NCBI RefSeq assembly: GCF_003473485.1
Contig: NC_053043.1
Coordinates: forward strand, 10,426,001 to 10,490,000
Direction of reading: 5' to 3'
From: Medicago truncatula
Lineage: Eukaryota; Streptophyta; Magnoliopsida; Fabales; Fabaceae
Length of the DNA stretch: 64,000 bases
Of the stretch, positions 1 through 10,687 are shown one piece after another. The position numbers and the translations under genes are program-made. The stretch's first letter is position 1. Every line of letters starts with the position of its first letter. Under the pieces are notes generated by a model. It did not search any database. It was given only the letters and a program-made list of their open reading frames with translations, and was not told where the DNA came from.

Positions 1-904
1 ACCATATTTGATGGTGCAAATTCTTTCTTTTGGTTTTAGATAAAATTAGAAGTGCATCATAAAAAACGAATTATTTAGGAGAATTTAAGTTTGATTTTTA
101 GTTAATTTTTTTTATCAAACTTTATTTTCTACCAAACGAACTTATCTCCGAATCACCAATGAATCATCTTTTCTAAAAACCATAGGGTTAACGTAAGAAA
201 AAAAATTAAATGAACTAGACGAACCAAATATTGTAAACTAGATTGAAGTTTTATTTACATGGACAATGCAAATGTTTTTTTTGTAAGTCTATTAATCTTA
301 TTTATTTTTTATCAACTAATATAGTGACTATAATTTACCCTTTAAAATGAATAAGTCAACGAATTTAGAATTTAAACCTCAACTTCTACATATTTCAATG
401 TGTTATCTCTACATCTGAATTATGTTCATAAGGGAGTGTAATTAACTAAAAAAAAACTTAAATCTACATCTCAACATTGTTATGAGAAATCTCTTTTTAT
501 ATAATTTCATCTCGTCAATCTCCCAGGGACTTATCCCTTTTAATCATTAACCTGTTAGTTCATGCAAAATGCAAACAACGTTTTTGAATAAATGCAAACT
601 GCAAACTGCAAACAATTGAGCTTCGGTAGTACTAATTATTAAATAATCATCTGAAACGATCAACAAACTCACGACCGCATGTGGTGTGGAACAGTGAAGA
701 AACAATGAAGGAAGATAATTAGTTTGAGAAAGGGAATGATATATTTGTAGCTTGATCTTTGAAAAATAAATTATTTGGTGGTTCCATCTCATTCCTCCCG
801 AATTGGAGGATAAGCAAAATATGAATATATAATGAAGTCTAATGGAATACCATTGAATTCCACTCATTCCATCCTTTTAATTAGAATCCAAATAATATAT
901 CATT
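1..904. other. AT-rich spacer, left part of an old segmental duplication
   Basis: No gene is seen. The only open frame here (about 547-867, minus) has no recognisable domain and is low-complexity. Positions about 224-300 resemble 9030-9110, including a shared run around 'tttatttacatggacaatgc', so this spacer belongs to the same duplicated block that recurs from 9.0 kb. The stretch ends at the target-site duplication of the Mutator-like element that starts at 905. Confidence 0.5.
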
Positions 905-1792
905 GAAAATTGTTTTTTTATATAGAATACTTCCTATTAACATAAGTAATTTACCAAAAAGCCTCCGACGGTAGTTAACAACCGTTAGGCCATGCACCGA
1001 CAGTTAACTGTCGCTGGCTTCCAGCGATTGTTAACTGTCGTTGCTTTCTGTTATATAAACAGAACATCATAGGAGTTTCCAAAACTCCATTGTTACGTTT
1101 TTGGATTTCTCAGGTGCGTTTTTCAGCAAACGTCAGCCATTCCAAGCCAATTTCAAACACAAAATCAAGTAAGTTTTTTGAATCCTATTGCATTGCTAAT
1201 TTGTGATTGATTTGTTAGTTTTTTTTTTTTGTTAAATTGCGTTATATAGGTTTATTGATTTTATGATGTTATGATAGTTTAGGTTGTTTGAATTGTTAGG
1301 TTTATGTTATAATTGTTTAGATTGTTAGAATTGTAGAATTGTTATGAAATTATGGTAGAATTTTTAGGATTAGATGAATTGTTGTATAATCGTTGCGATT
1401 AGTTTAGGTTTATTATGAAATTTTGTTGTTGAATTTGTGATAGAATTGTTACGATTAGTTACAGAATAATTTTTAGGATTAGTTTAGGTTATGATGAATT
1501 ATTGTAGAATTGTTACGACATGATGTATGTTTTGATTGCCGAGTTGTTTATGTAGATATGTCTCAGAATTAGGGAAACGTTGAGGTGAACAAGAAGAAGG
1601 AGGGTGACGACAAGAAGAAAGAAAAATCACCGATCAACATAATGTAATGTGAATTCAACTAATTAAAATTGCGTAATGAATAAATAAATTCGAAAAGTGA
1701 ATAAATAAGATAATTATTGTTCCATTCAAAACAAAATGTATTATGCATATTCAACTATATATGTTATCACATTACATTCCAGAATGTATCTT

Positions 1793-2022
1793 CCAACTAC
1801 AACAATTGTTTTACTCTAGATGGGGCAAATTCAAACTTGCTAAACAGTAGGACTCCAACATCCGATCAACATCTTGAATGATGGTATTCAAGTGTCAAAA
1901 GAATAAGGTGCATTCCTTGACACTTCAATGCCAGTATTCAAGAGGCTTATCGAATGTTGGAGTCATGCCGATTAACAAGTTTGAATTGCCCCATCCAGAG
2001 TAAGACAATTGTTGTAGTTCGA
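1793..2022. repeat. Long near-perfect hairpin 1 inside the MULE
   Basis: The left arm (about 1793-1898) is complementary to the right arm (1917-2022) with few mismatches and an 18-nt loop (1899-1916). Matching blocks include 'ctacaacaattgt', 'ttcaaacttg' and 'gactccaaca'. A transcript of either strand would fold into a stem of about 105 bp, far longer than a typical plant miRNA precursor and closer to a siRNA-producing inverted repeat. Seen directly in sequence; any small-RNA output is inference. Confidence 0.85.
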
Positions 2023-2029
2023 ATATGCA

Positions 2030-2353
2030 TTCCAACTACAACAATTGTCTTACCTTTGAATGGGGTAAATTCAAACTTGCCAAACAACATGACTCAAGCA
2101 TTTTGCCCCGCATTCATGTTTTTCCTTTAAAAAGAATAAAAAAAATTTAGGCTTGCTTTAGATGATGATATTCAAGTGCCAACGAAATGAGGTTCATTCC
2201 TTGACACTTATTACCTTCATCTAAACTAGCATAACAAGAATTTAATCTTTTCAAAGGAAAAACATGAACGTTGGGCGAAATGCTTGAGTCATGGCCGTTT
2301 GGCAAGTTTGAATTACCCCATTTTGAGGTAAGACAATTGTTGTAGTTGGAATG
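2030..2353. repeat. Long near-perfect hairpin 2 inside the MULE
   Basis: The left arm (2030-2182) pairs with the right arm (2201-2353) around an 18-nt loop (2183-2200), giving a stem of about 150 bp. The outer arms are related to those of hairpin 1 ('ccaactacaacaattgt', 'ttcaaacttgcc'), and the loops are alike, each ending in 'cattcc'. The hairpin lies only about 14 bp beyond the stop codon of the minus-strand transposase-like fragment, so a transcript of that fragment would read into both hairpins. Confidence 0.85.
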
Positions 2354-2366
2354 CACCTTACCCTAA

Positions 2367-2714
2367 CTAATGACGATCTTCTGGCGGAATCAAGCTGTTG
2401 ATGAAATCTTCAGTTGATCTCAGCAACATTACCCGCATATCGATCCACTGGAACATGTTGTGCTCCCAAAACATGCTCGTCACGTTTTCATCGTTCGTTA
2501 ATTCCACCCAAGTGAATGATACTCTCCCCTCGTCGAGCGTTGGACGTTTATACAGAACGTGTTCCACCCTCCTTGTGTTTCCGGGGTTGACTCCTTGGTT
2601 GAATTCAGTCAGTTCATCTTTGAGACCTCTTAACGTTATACCAAGGCATCGAACCTTCAACCTCAGAGGTTCTCCGCCGTTGAATTGTGCATGAACGTCG
2701 ATCCACCCCGCCAT
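2367..2714 (-). pseudogene. MULE transposase-like N-terminal fragment (about 115 aa)
   Basis: This open frame encodes a fragment beginning MAGWIDVHAQFNGG and ending PPEDRH. An in-frame ATG 17 codons upstream (2765) exists but adds only a hydrophobic leader, so the M at 2714 is preferred. The pattern of an N-terminal 'V-x-W' segment, 'TRRVEHVLYKRP', then a 'DENVTSMF...MRVMLL' block resembles the short N-terminal region of plant MuDR-type transposases. The zinc-knuckle and DDE catalytic regions are missing. A close copy lies at 6664-7152. Family assignment is inference; that it is repeated and transposon-borne is seen directly. It may be a non-functional remnant or a small captured ORF. Confidence 0.6.
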
Positions 2715-3561
2715 TGCTTCAAATTTACACAATAAGAAATTAAAAATAATCAATGAAAAACTCATTCAAATACTTGTAGTGAAAATTTGACATAAACCCT
2801 AGCAATATAACTTCATTATAACAGGTATTCATAATATATGTTAATAGAATTTCAGATCTACAACATAATTATATTATAAACAAATATTCAAACCCTAAAA
2901 AATTTATAAAATTTGAAAAAAAAAATATAAATTCAAGCAATATAACTTCATTATATCATGTATTCATAATATAAGTTATTAACATTTCAGATCTACAACA
3001 TAACTATATTAAAAACAAAAATTCAAAATTTAATAATTAAACAACAACTAAAATTATAAACATATAAACACATATACTAACTAAAATGTATGACAACAAC
3101 ATAAGTGATAACTTACTTGTGATTTAGTGGAAGAAATTTTGGATGATTTGGTAGAGTTTTTTTAGAGAGAGTGAGTGAAAATTTGAGAGAAAGATGGTGA
3201 AGGTGATGATGGAGTGAGTGAGTGTCTGGGTTATGGCTACTGACTTGAATATATCACGAACACAACGATACTTAACTGCCGCTGGCTTCCAGCAGTTGTT
3301 AACTGTCGGCACATTGTCTAACGGCAATTAACTGTCGTTGGGGTAAAAGCGTCATTTACTTATGTCAATAGGAAGTATTTTATGTCAGAAAAACAATTTT
3401 CTAGATCATTAACTTATTATATCATATTCTATCACTTTCCATCAATCCAAACATAGTCGAAAATTTTAAAAAGGTGGTACGAGTTCCTTCACTCTACTTT
3501 TTGAAACTATTTTCGATATTACATCATCGTGCATTCTTTTATTGTTAAGAGTAAACATTTA

Positions 3562-4884
3562 GGCTGTGTTTGGTAACACAAAAAAGCTAGCTTATAGCTT
3601 GTTGGACTAGCTTATAAGCTCATTGGATGAAAACATGATGTGTTTGGTAATAAGCTTTTTTCACGAGCTTATAACTTTTTTTAAGAAGCTATTTCAAGTA
3701 GTTTTTTAGCTTATAGCTGATAATTTTTTACATTTTCTTCCATTTTTAACCTTTAACATTATTTTATTATTTTTTAGAACAAAAACTGGCCACGTTAAAA
3801 TACAGGCCACCCACGTTATTATTCTTTAACCGCTGCACTACCTCATTGCTCTTTTTTCTTGATTTTATGTTTGAAACGGTTTCTGTTAAATAAAATTCCT
3901 ATTATTTATTTAGCTTTTTTTTCTTTTTCTTTTCGCATATTTACCATATTAAATAAAAGATACAAATTTTTCAAAATTAAAAAAAAATAAAACATACAAT
4001 CTTTCATAAAAAATTGAAAGATATGATTAAAAAGTTGAGCAAATTTAGTTAAAAAAATATCTCAATGAAGTTTATATTTCATATTTATAATTTTCAAGAG
4101 GAAAAATACATAAATATATTACCTTTTTTTCTGAAGAAACATAAATATATTAGTTAAAAATGTTTATACATTTTTTTAGGTGAAAAAAATGTTTATACAT
4201 ATAACTTATATAAATTAAAGGGTTAAATATGTTTTTAGTCCCTATAAATATACCAACTTTTCGTTTTAGTCCCTCTAAAATTTTTCTTCAACTTTTAGTC
4301 CCTATAAAATTTTCAATCACTACTTTTAGTCCCTATTTTAAAGTTAATTTTAGTATATTTTTTTTAATGAAATTGTGCAGAAATGTGTAGAATATTCTAA
4401 AAATATTTCCCAAAAAAATTAGAATTTTTTAACAAAACATAAATTTAATATGAATTTTTAACCATAAAAAATATAAAAATTCATATTAAATTCATGTTTT
4501 GTTGAAAAATTCTAAATTTTTTTAGGAGAGATTCTTATAATATTATGAATTTTTCTACAAACTTTTATTCAAAAATGTGAATTCTACATATGAGTTTACT
4601 TTAAAAGATGGACCAAAAGTGAAGATAGAAAATTTTTGGAGGACTAAAAGTTGAAAGAAAATTTTAGAGGGACTAAAACGAAAAATTGGTATATTTATAG
4701 GGACCAAAAACATATTTAACCATAAATTAAACATACACGTACTTTTATGTCATTTCATATATATTAGTTACTTAAAGAGTTAGTTTTACCAAACACTTTA
4801 ATTTCAATCAGCTAACTTTTCAGGTATAAGTTTTCAGCCATCAGCTATCAACTAGCTTATAGCTTAATTTTACCAAACACATCC
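3562..4884. mobile_element. PIF/Harbinger-like (Tourist-type) element, interrupted
   Basis: The termini are GGCTGTGTTTGGTAA (from 3562) and its inverted form TTTACCAAACACATCC (to 4884), flanked by TTA at 3559-3561 and 4885-4887. A TTA duplication and a 'GTGTTTGGT' terminus are typical of Tourist/PIF-Harbinger MITEs. Subterminal 'agcttata' repeats occur at both ends. No transposase is seen. The related sequence around 9285-9310 lacks the element and acts as an empty site. A 502-bp Mutator-type MITE (4220-4721) sits inside. Confidence 0.8.
4220..4721. mobile_element. Mutator-type MITE, family A, nested
   Basis: The ends are inverted repeats: GGGTTAAATATGTTTTTAGT at 4220 and its complement ending CATATTTAACC at 4721. 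The TIRs run about 120 bp, rich in 'tttagtccct' blocks. A 10-bp direct duplication ATAAATTAAA flanks the element (4210-4219 and 4722-4731). The 9-10 bp target duplication supports a Mutator origin. The same family recurs at 16061-20142, where it is heavily interrupted. Non-coding. Confidence 0.85.
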
Positions 4885-5758
4885 TTAATGCATAGATTAT
4901 CACAGTCTCTTTCATTTGGTCACTGACTATAATAAATACTCCAAAACTACTCTCACTCTTTATCATATGTTGTAGGTAATTGAAGGACTAACTTCAAAAA
5001 TCGAGAATAGTTTAGTGATTGTTGTTACATTTCAATAGTTGAAGGACTGAATAGGAGAGAGTGGTAGTTTGGGATCAAATTGTAGGTCTTGTATGTAAGC
5101 AACAAATTTCTTATTAAATGGTCTCAAAAATAAGCAAGAGTGAGGATCCAACTTTAACCCTTGAAAAATTCGCAAAACCAAATTTAGTCCTTCAGCAAAT
5201 TGAAAGCAACTTTTAGCCCGAAAGAAAAATGAACGGGATAAGTTAGTCACTTCTTTAGTTGCATTTTGTCTGATTGATGAAGAAAATATAGAGAAAATAA
5301 AAGAAAGCGAAAATTGATATGAAAGAAATTAAAAGAAATTTATGACAAAAAAAAATGTACCCAAATAAGTCAAATGAGCATAAAATGCACACAAATAAGT
5401 CAAATGAGCATAAAATGTACAAAAATAACTATGATATAATACAAACATGTACTCAAATAAGTCAAACGAGAATACACTAAAATTTCACTGCCTCTATTAG
5501 CTGCAAGTTAGTTCAGATATGTTAGTTTAGTTAGGGTTACTACATAAAGTGTACCATATATTCAGAATAATAAGCTTTTTTTTTCTTCAATCAATTCCAA
5601 AAACAAAAACAAAAAAACTCACCTAAAAGGAAAATGTGCACTGCAGTCTGCAGATTCACATGCATAATTGCATACAAACACCGAAGATATGAAATAAATT
5701 TTCTCTAACATTTATCTCTTGTTAACAAAATCAACTAAAAAGTAAGAGTTCTAAAGTT

Positions 5759-6150
5759 CTTAGTTCTGCATTCCTTCATCAATTTGTTTCAGAATGTTTT
5801 CTTCATCTGCTTCAAGCTTTTGCATACACTGTTCAAATATAGAATCCTCCTTAGATTCATTTGTATTCCTAATGTTCATTGAAGAATAGCTTCCAAATTT
5901 TAGTGTGACATAAGATCAAGGAGAGTAGGTGTTTTCCATCTTCAGGAAGCCACTCTCTAAGACTAGCAATGGTTGGAGATTCAACATTGGATGGAACTAT
6001 TCTAGTCTATTTGCTACAGCCTTGCTCTTACTTCCCTTCTCAGGCAACCACTTCCTCATTCTTTTTTAAGCATAATGGTTGCCTTTTCTTGATGGAAGAA
6101 TCCTCATCCCGAGTATGATGAGTTGTATATTAGATGTAAATTGGCAAAGT
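5759..6150 (-). pseudogene. Degenerate copy of the second exon of the 20.4-21.6 kb gene
   Basis: This minus-strand stretch aligns over its whole length with exon 2 of the lipidation-motif gene (20359-20835), starting at the same 'ttagttctgcattcc' stop region. Small deletions and a frameshift (for example around 5925-5940 and 6040-6060) destroy the frame. The similarity continues beyond the exon into the SINE-like intron sequence (about 6150-6200) and on the other side into the 3' flank (about 5380-5758). It therefore arose by segmental DNA duplication rather than retrocopying, and the SINE was present before the copying. Not expected to encode protein. Confidence 0.85.
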
Positions 6151-6468
6151 GTAAGCTCGTGAGAAGAACTTGATCTTATAATCTCAAGGGGCAAAGTTAA
6201 AAATGCAGAAGAAGCACATAGTACGTTCAACTATATATGTTATCACATTACATTGCATTACATTACATTTCGGAATGTACCTTCCAACTGCAACAATTAT
6301 CTTACCATTGAATTGGACAAATTCAAACTTGCTAAGAATGAGGTGCATTCCTTGACACTTGAATACCAACATTCAAAATGTTCATCGAATGCTGGATTCC
6401 TGCCGTTTAACAAGTTTGAATTACCCCATTTAGAGAAAGACAATTGTTGCAGTTAGACGTTTGTACCT

Positions 6469-6785
6469 TCCAACTACAACAATTGTCTTACCTTTGAATG
6501 GGGAAAATTCAAACTTGCCAAGCAGCATGACTCCAATATTCGACTGGCATTCCCAATGTTCCATTCAAAAGATTAAATTCTTGTTAGGCTGGGATTAAAT
6601 GATGGTATTCAAATGTCAAAAGAATGAGGTTCATTCCTTGACACTTCAATACCTTCATTTAAATCAGCCTAACAAGAATTTAATCTTTTGACAGGAACAA
6701 TGAGAATGCCGGTCGAATATTGGAGACCTGCCCGTTTGGCAAGTTTGAATTACCCCATTTAAAGGAAGACAATTGTTGTAGCTGG
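6469..6785. repeat. Retained long hairpin in the second MULE copy
   Basis: The left arm (6469-6619) pairs with the right arm (6638-6785) around an 18-nt loop (6620-6637), a stem of about 150 bp. Compared with the 2030-2353 hairpin, several arm changes occur on both sides ('gattaaattcttgttaggct' versus its complement at about 6662-6690). Pairing has thus been kept while the primary sequence drifted, although gene conversion between arms or a recent origin could give the same result. Confidence 0.8.
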
Positions 6786-7152
6786 AAGGTGCATTCATTC
6801 CTACGTAATGACGATCTTCTGGCGGAATCAAACTTTTGATGATATCTTCAATTGATCTCAGCAACATCACCCGCATATCGATCCACTGGAACATGTTGTG
6901 CTCCCAAAACATGCTCGTCACGTTTTCGTCGTTCGTTAATTCCACCCAAGTGAATGATACTCTCCCCTCGTCGAGCGTTGGACGTTTATACCGAACGTGT
7001 TCCACCCTCCTTGTGTCTCTGGGGTTGACTCCTTGGTTGAATTCAGTCAGTTTATCCTTGAGACCTCTTAACGTTACACCAAGGCACCGAACCTTCAACC
7101 TCAGAGGTTCTCCGCCGTTGAATTGTGCATGAACGTCTATCCACTCGGCCAT
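6664..7152 (-). pseudogene. MULE transposase-like fragment, second copy, reading into the hairpin
   Basis: This frame is close to identical to the fragment at 2367-2714 (MAEWIDVHAQFNGG through PPEDRH). Here the stop after PPEDRH is lost (TAC for TAG), so the frame runs about 45 codons further into the right arm of the hairpin at 6638-6785. The extension is therefore hairpin sequence rather than conserved protein. An upstream in-frame ATG exists at 7203. As in the first copy, no catalytic domain follows. Confidence 0.6.
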
Positions 7153-8045
7153 TGTTTTGAATCTACACAATAAGAAATTAAAAACAATCAATGAAAAACT
7201 CATTCAAACATTTCATCAAACACTTGATGTGCAAATTATACATAGACGCTAAAAATCATAAAAATAACCCTAAAATTATAAATCATATACTCTTACTAAA
7301 ATAAAAAAATTAATCATATACTATAACATAAATCATTCAACTTATGTCTAACATAATTTTTTTTGATATAACGTAAAATATAACAAAATTATTCAACTTA
7401 TATTTACTCTTAAAATAAATCATATACTCTTACTAAAATAAAATATAAAATATAAAACACCAAATTAAAATATAATCCTAAAATTTTAAACTATAACATA
7501 ATCATCATGCAAACATTTTAACTAAATTAATCAACTAACATCTAATCTAAAAATAATTTATAACATGTAAATCTAATTGAAAATTAAAATTAAAAAATAA
7601 ATATAAAACACCAAATTAAAATATAACCCTAAAATTTTAAATTTTAACATAAACATCATACAAACATTTTAACTAAATTAAGCAACTAACATTTTAACTT
7701 AATTGATCCCTCACCCTAGAATCCACCTGTAAATCTACTCAAAAACAAAAAGAAAATAAATCTACTCAAAAACTAAAAAATAAAAATATTTATAACAACT
7801 AAAATGTAAGTTAATAACATTATAATTACTTACTTGTGATTTTGTTGAATAAATTTGGTTGGGTTTTTAGAGAGATTTGTGAGAGAGATTTGGAATATTT
7901 TTTTTGGAAGATTAGAAGAATAATGGATGAGAGAGCTTATGCCAGATTTGTAGCAAAAGATCCTCGGCATTTAACTACCAAGGTTTTCCTCGGCAGTTAA
8001 CTACAGCCGGTTATTGAAATGTGTCAACAACAATTCTCTAAATTT

Positions 8046-9405
8046 ATAGGAAATGTTAACGAATTCTCCGGAGCACTTTTAAGACCTCTAAATAGTAAAT
8101 TGTTATGAAAATTATTGTATTTAATGCATTGAAAATTGAAACAATTGACTTTTTTTTTGATAATTTCTTAAATTAAAATATTTAAAAGTGCACCGGAGAC
8201 ACTCGTTAACAAGACACAAATTTTTAATCAAAAAATTAGGTTCAAGTAGAGTTAATGAGTTTCACACTAATTGTTAGTGATTTTATAATAAAAAAATTAG
8301 GTTCAAGTAGAGTTAATGAGTTTCACACTAATTGTTAGTGATTTTATAATTAAAAAATTAGGTTCAAGTAGAGTTAATGAGTTTTACACTAATTGTTAGT
8401 GAGAACTTCAGTTCAATGTCTGGATAGAATAATTCAAATGACTTACTTGCATGTTACTAAAGAGAGATAAGGCGGTTGTTCATGCACTCTCACAAGAGGT
8501 ATTTAGATTAGCTCCGATCTTACCAAAAATATATGCTCAAAAGTTTTCTTTTATGAGAATGTGCTGAATGGAGATGTTCCAATCCTCAACTAGATAATTT
8601 CGAATTAGCTCTAAGAGGTTGGTATAATGATGAAATTTCAGTGTCTCCTTTACCACTAAATGAACTACATGGAGAAAATCAGAAAATGACATAATTTTTT
8701 TGAAGCACACTCACCAACAGAGAGTAATTTCCGTTAGAGTTTGAATCTCTGCATGTAAAACGTTTGACAAACCACACTATCATAGAAACCAAATTAAAAT
8801 TTGCTCGTAAGAGTGGTTACGCACAATACCACCATAGTCTGCTTGTCTCGGATTCATCGTGCACCACTATCAGCATTTAGGACCAAAGTGTTATTGTCAC
8901 CATGCTGCCAACACACTTTCCTCAGTGGTCATGACAAGGAAGGGGAATTCGAGCCACCAAACGTTCATTGTGATATGCGAAGATGGCAAAAAAACTGAAA
9001 CAACAATAGACGCAGTCACTATTATAAAGCTAGATCGACAAACTAGTGTAAAGCTAGACTAGAGCTTTATTTACATAGACAATGCCAAAGTTTTGTTATA
9101 AATCTATTTAACTAATAATAAGTTAATTCTACATGATAGCATTGCTATGAGAAATATTTTATATAATTTCAAATCCTCTGTCCCTTTAGTTGAAAATTTA
9201 AACAAGGTGGAACTAGTTTCTTTACTCCACCTTTTGAAACTATTTTCAGTATTACACTAGCATGCATTCTTTTATTGTTAAGAGTAAATATTTGACCATA
9301 GATTATCACTCTCTTTTTCATTTGGTCCCCGAACTATAATGAAGAGTCCTAAACTACTTTCAATTTATCAAGTCCATGAAGCATCATACTTAATCATATT
9401 TTTTA
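8046..9405. other. Gene-free spacer with a 61-bp minisatellite
   Basis: No convincing gene. Short open frames at 8801-9062 overlap each other and show no domain. From about 9030 to 9405 the sequence follows the block that flanks the MULE and Tourist insertions at 220-300, 3440-3560 and 4890-4960 (for example 'tgcattcttttattgttaagagtaaa'), so it provides empty sites for those two insertions. Confidence 0.5.
8230..8402. repeat. Tandem repeat, 61-bp unit, nearly 3 copies
   Basis: The unit containing 'ttaggttcaagtagagttaa' recurs with a 61-bp period (8236, 8297, 8358), differing by only a few bases between copies. Non-coding; recent local amplification. Confidence 0.95.
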
Positions 9406-10678
9406 GGCTTAATATATTGTTTGGTTCCTTAACTTATTTTTGATTTTCAATTTGGTTTCTTAACTATAAAGTGTCTCAATTTAGTCTCATAAGTCTTCTG
9501 CCGTTTACCTTTTTAGTCGTCTCCGTTTGTTTTTAACCTTAAATGTCTAAGGTGAACCAACTTTATAGGTGGTCCACAATAGACCTTATTAAATCACATA
9601 CTTTTAACCGTTTGATCTTTTTTGTTAAACGGAGACCGTTGGATCATGAAGGAATCTATTGTAGCTTATAATGAATCACAAACACCTAATTTTTTCCTCC
9701 ATCTTCTTCCCTATGTTCTTCTTTCATCTTCTTCTTCTATCATCTTCATCAATTTTCAATTAACCCTGGAAAAAAAAACAAAAAAACTTGGAGAAATATA
9801 GAAAACAAAAAACATAATTTTTTTTTCTCCTTGACATTGCTACCAGACACATAATCATCATCATCTCCATTTCATTCATTCTTCAATCATCAAGACTCAT
9901 TGTTCCTCAACAACAACAACCTAAAATCATCATGTTAATTCTCATTCTTACTCATTCATTCTTCAATCATCAAGGATAATATTAATGAGGTAACGCTTTG
10001 AAAAGAACAGAAGGACTGATTCAAAATCAATTATACAAAAACATAATATAAACACACATAATTTATCCATTTAGATTGCCCTAAATTGAAGAAGAATAGC
10101 TATTCGAGTTGTTTCCAGCAACAAGAGTCATCAATATACACACAACAAGTTAAGGTTTTCATCAATAATTCTGCTTGCCTTGAAATTAAACGATGTACTA
10201 AATAAAATGGTTAAATGGTCATTCATCAGTCGCCTAAGGATAACAACAGCAAGGCTCTAGAGTTCTACTTTGCTGCTCAATTCTGATTCTAATCCAGTGT
10301 TGTTGTGGTGGTTTTTTATGGTAAAAAAGTTATATTTAGAATTGGAAAGTGTAAATGGTAAAAATGTTGGGTTTTATTTTTGGTTAAATGTTGATTTTTT
10401 TTTTTTTTTTTTTTTTGTATATTGTATGAAGCAGTGGTGGAAGGAAGAAGATGAAGAAAGGAAAAAAAATTAGGTGTTGGTGGTTCAGTGTGGTATATAA
10501 TGGACATGCAATCGAACGGTCGAAAACATATCAAAAATATTAAATATTAAAAAACAAACGGACATGACCAAAATGATAAACGGAAGAAAATTTATGGGAT
10601 CAAATTGAGACACTTTATAGTTAGGGGATCAAATTGAAAATCAAAAATAAATTAAGGGACCAAATGATGTATTAAACC
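9406..10678. mobile_element. Non-autonomous Mutator-type element with 9-bp duplication
   Basis: The terminal inverted repeats (about 9406-9530 and 10570-10678) contain 'tttggttccttaactta' and its complement, then 'cactttatag' blocks. A perfect 9-bp target duplication TATTTTTTA flanks the element (9397-9405 and 10679-10687). The 1.0-kb interior has CT- and CAA-rich stretches and a run of T's at 10397, with no transposase. It interrupts the duplicated block that is continuous at about 4950-5040. Confidence 0.85.
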
Positions 10679-10687
10679 TATTTTTTA

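Larger units (their letters stand above)
905..3401 (-). mobile_element. Non-autonomous Mutator-like element (MULE) with long TIRs
   Basis: The ends form a long imperfect terminal inverted repeat of roughly 140 bp: 905-1050 matches the reverse complement of 3250-3401, with shared blocks such as 'aatacttcctatt' and 'gctggcttccagc'. The element is flanked by 9-bp target duplications that differ at one base (TATATCATT at 896-904, TAGATCATT at 3402-3410). A 9-bp duplication plus long TIRs is the Mutator hallmark. Inside are a short transposase-like coding fragment on the minus strand (2367-2714) and two tandem long hairpins (1793-2353). No catalytic transposase domain is present, so the element cannot move by itself. 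Superfamily assignment is inference from structure. Confidence 0.85.
6200..8045 (-). mobile_element. Second, 5'-truncated copy of the hairpin-bearing MULE
   Basis: From about 6215 the sequence tracks the internal part of the element at 905-3401: the 'ttcaactatatatgttatcac' lead-in, the hairpin region, the transposase-like fragment and the following AT-rich tail. The counterpart of 905-1740 is missing, and the far end (about 7960-8045, with 'ggcagttaactac') matches the other copy's TIR only loosely. Boundaries are approximate. Compared with the first copy, hairpin 1 has lost most of its left arm (near 6335), while hairpin 2 is retained. Confidence 0.65.

Noticed and set aside
547..867. 106-codon minus-strand protein
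   Set aside because: Low-complexity sequence in an AT-rich spacer with no domain, no splice evidence and no conservation in the duplicated copy.
1793..2022. CRISPR-like or attachment-site palindrome
   Set aside because: The inverted repeat is a single long stem-loop in a eukaryotic transposon, not an array with spacers.
2398..2694. 98-codon plus-strand open frame, also open in the second copy (6836-7132)
   Set aside because: Antisense of the conserved MULE fragment; the minus-strand frame has the better domain-like pattern, so the plus frame is treated as a shadow.
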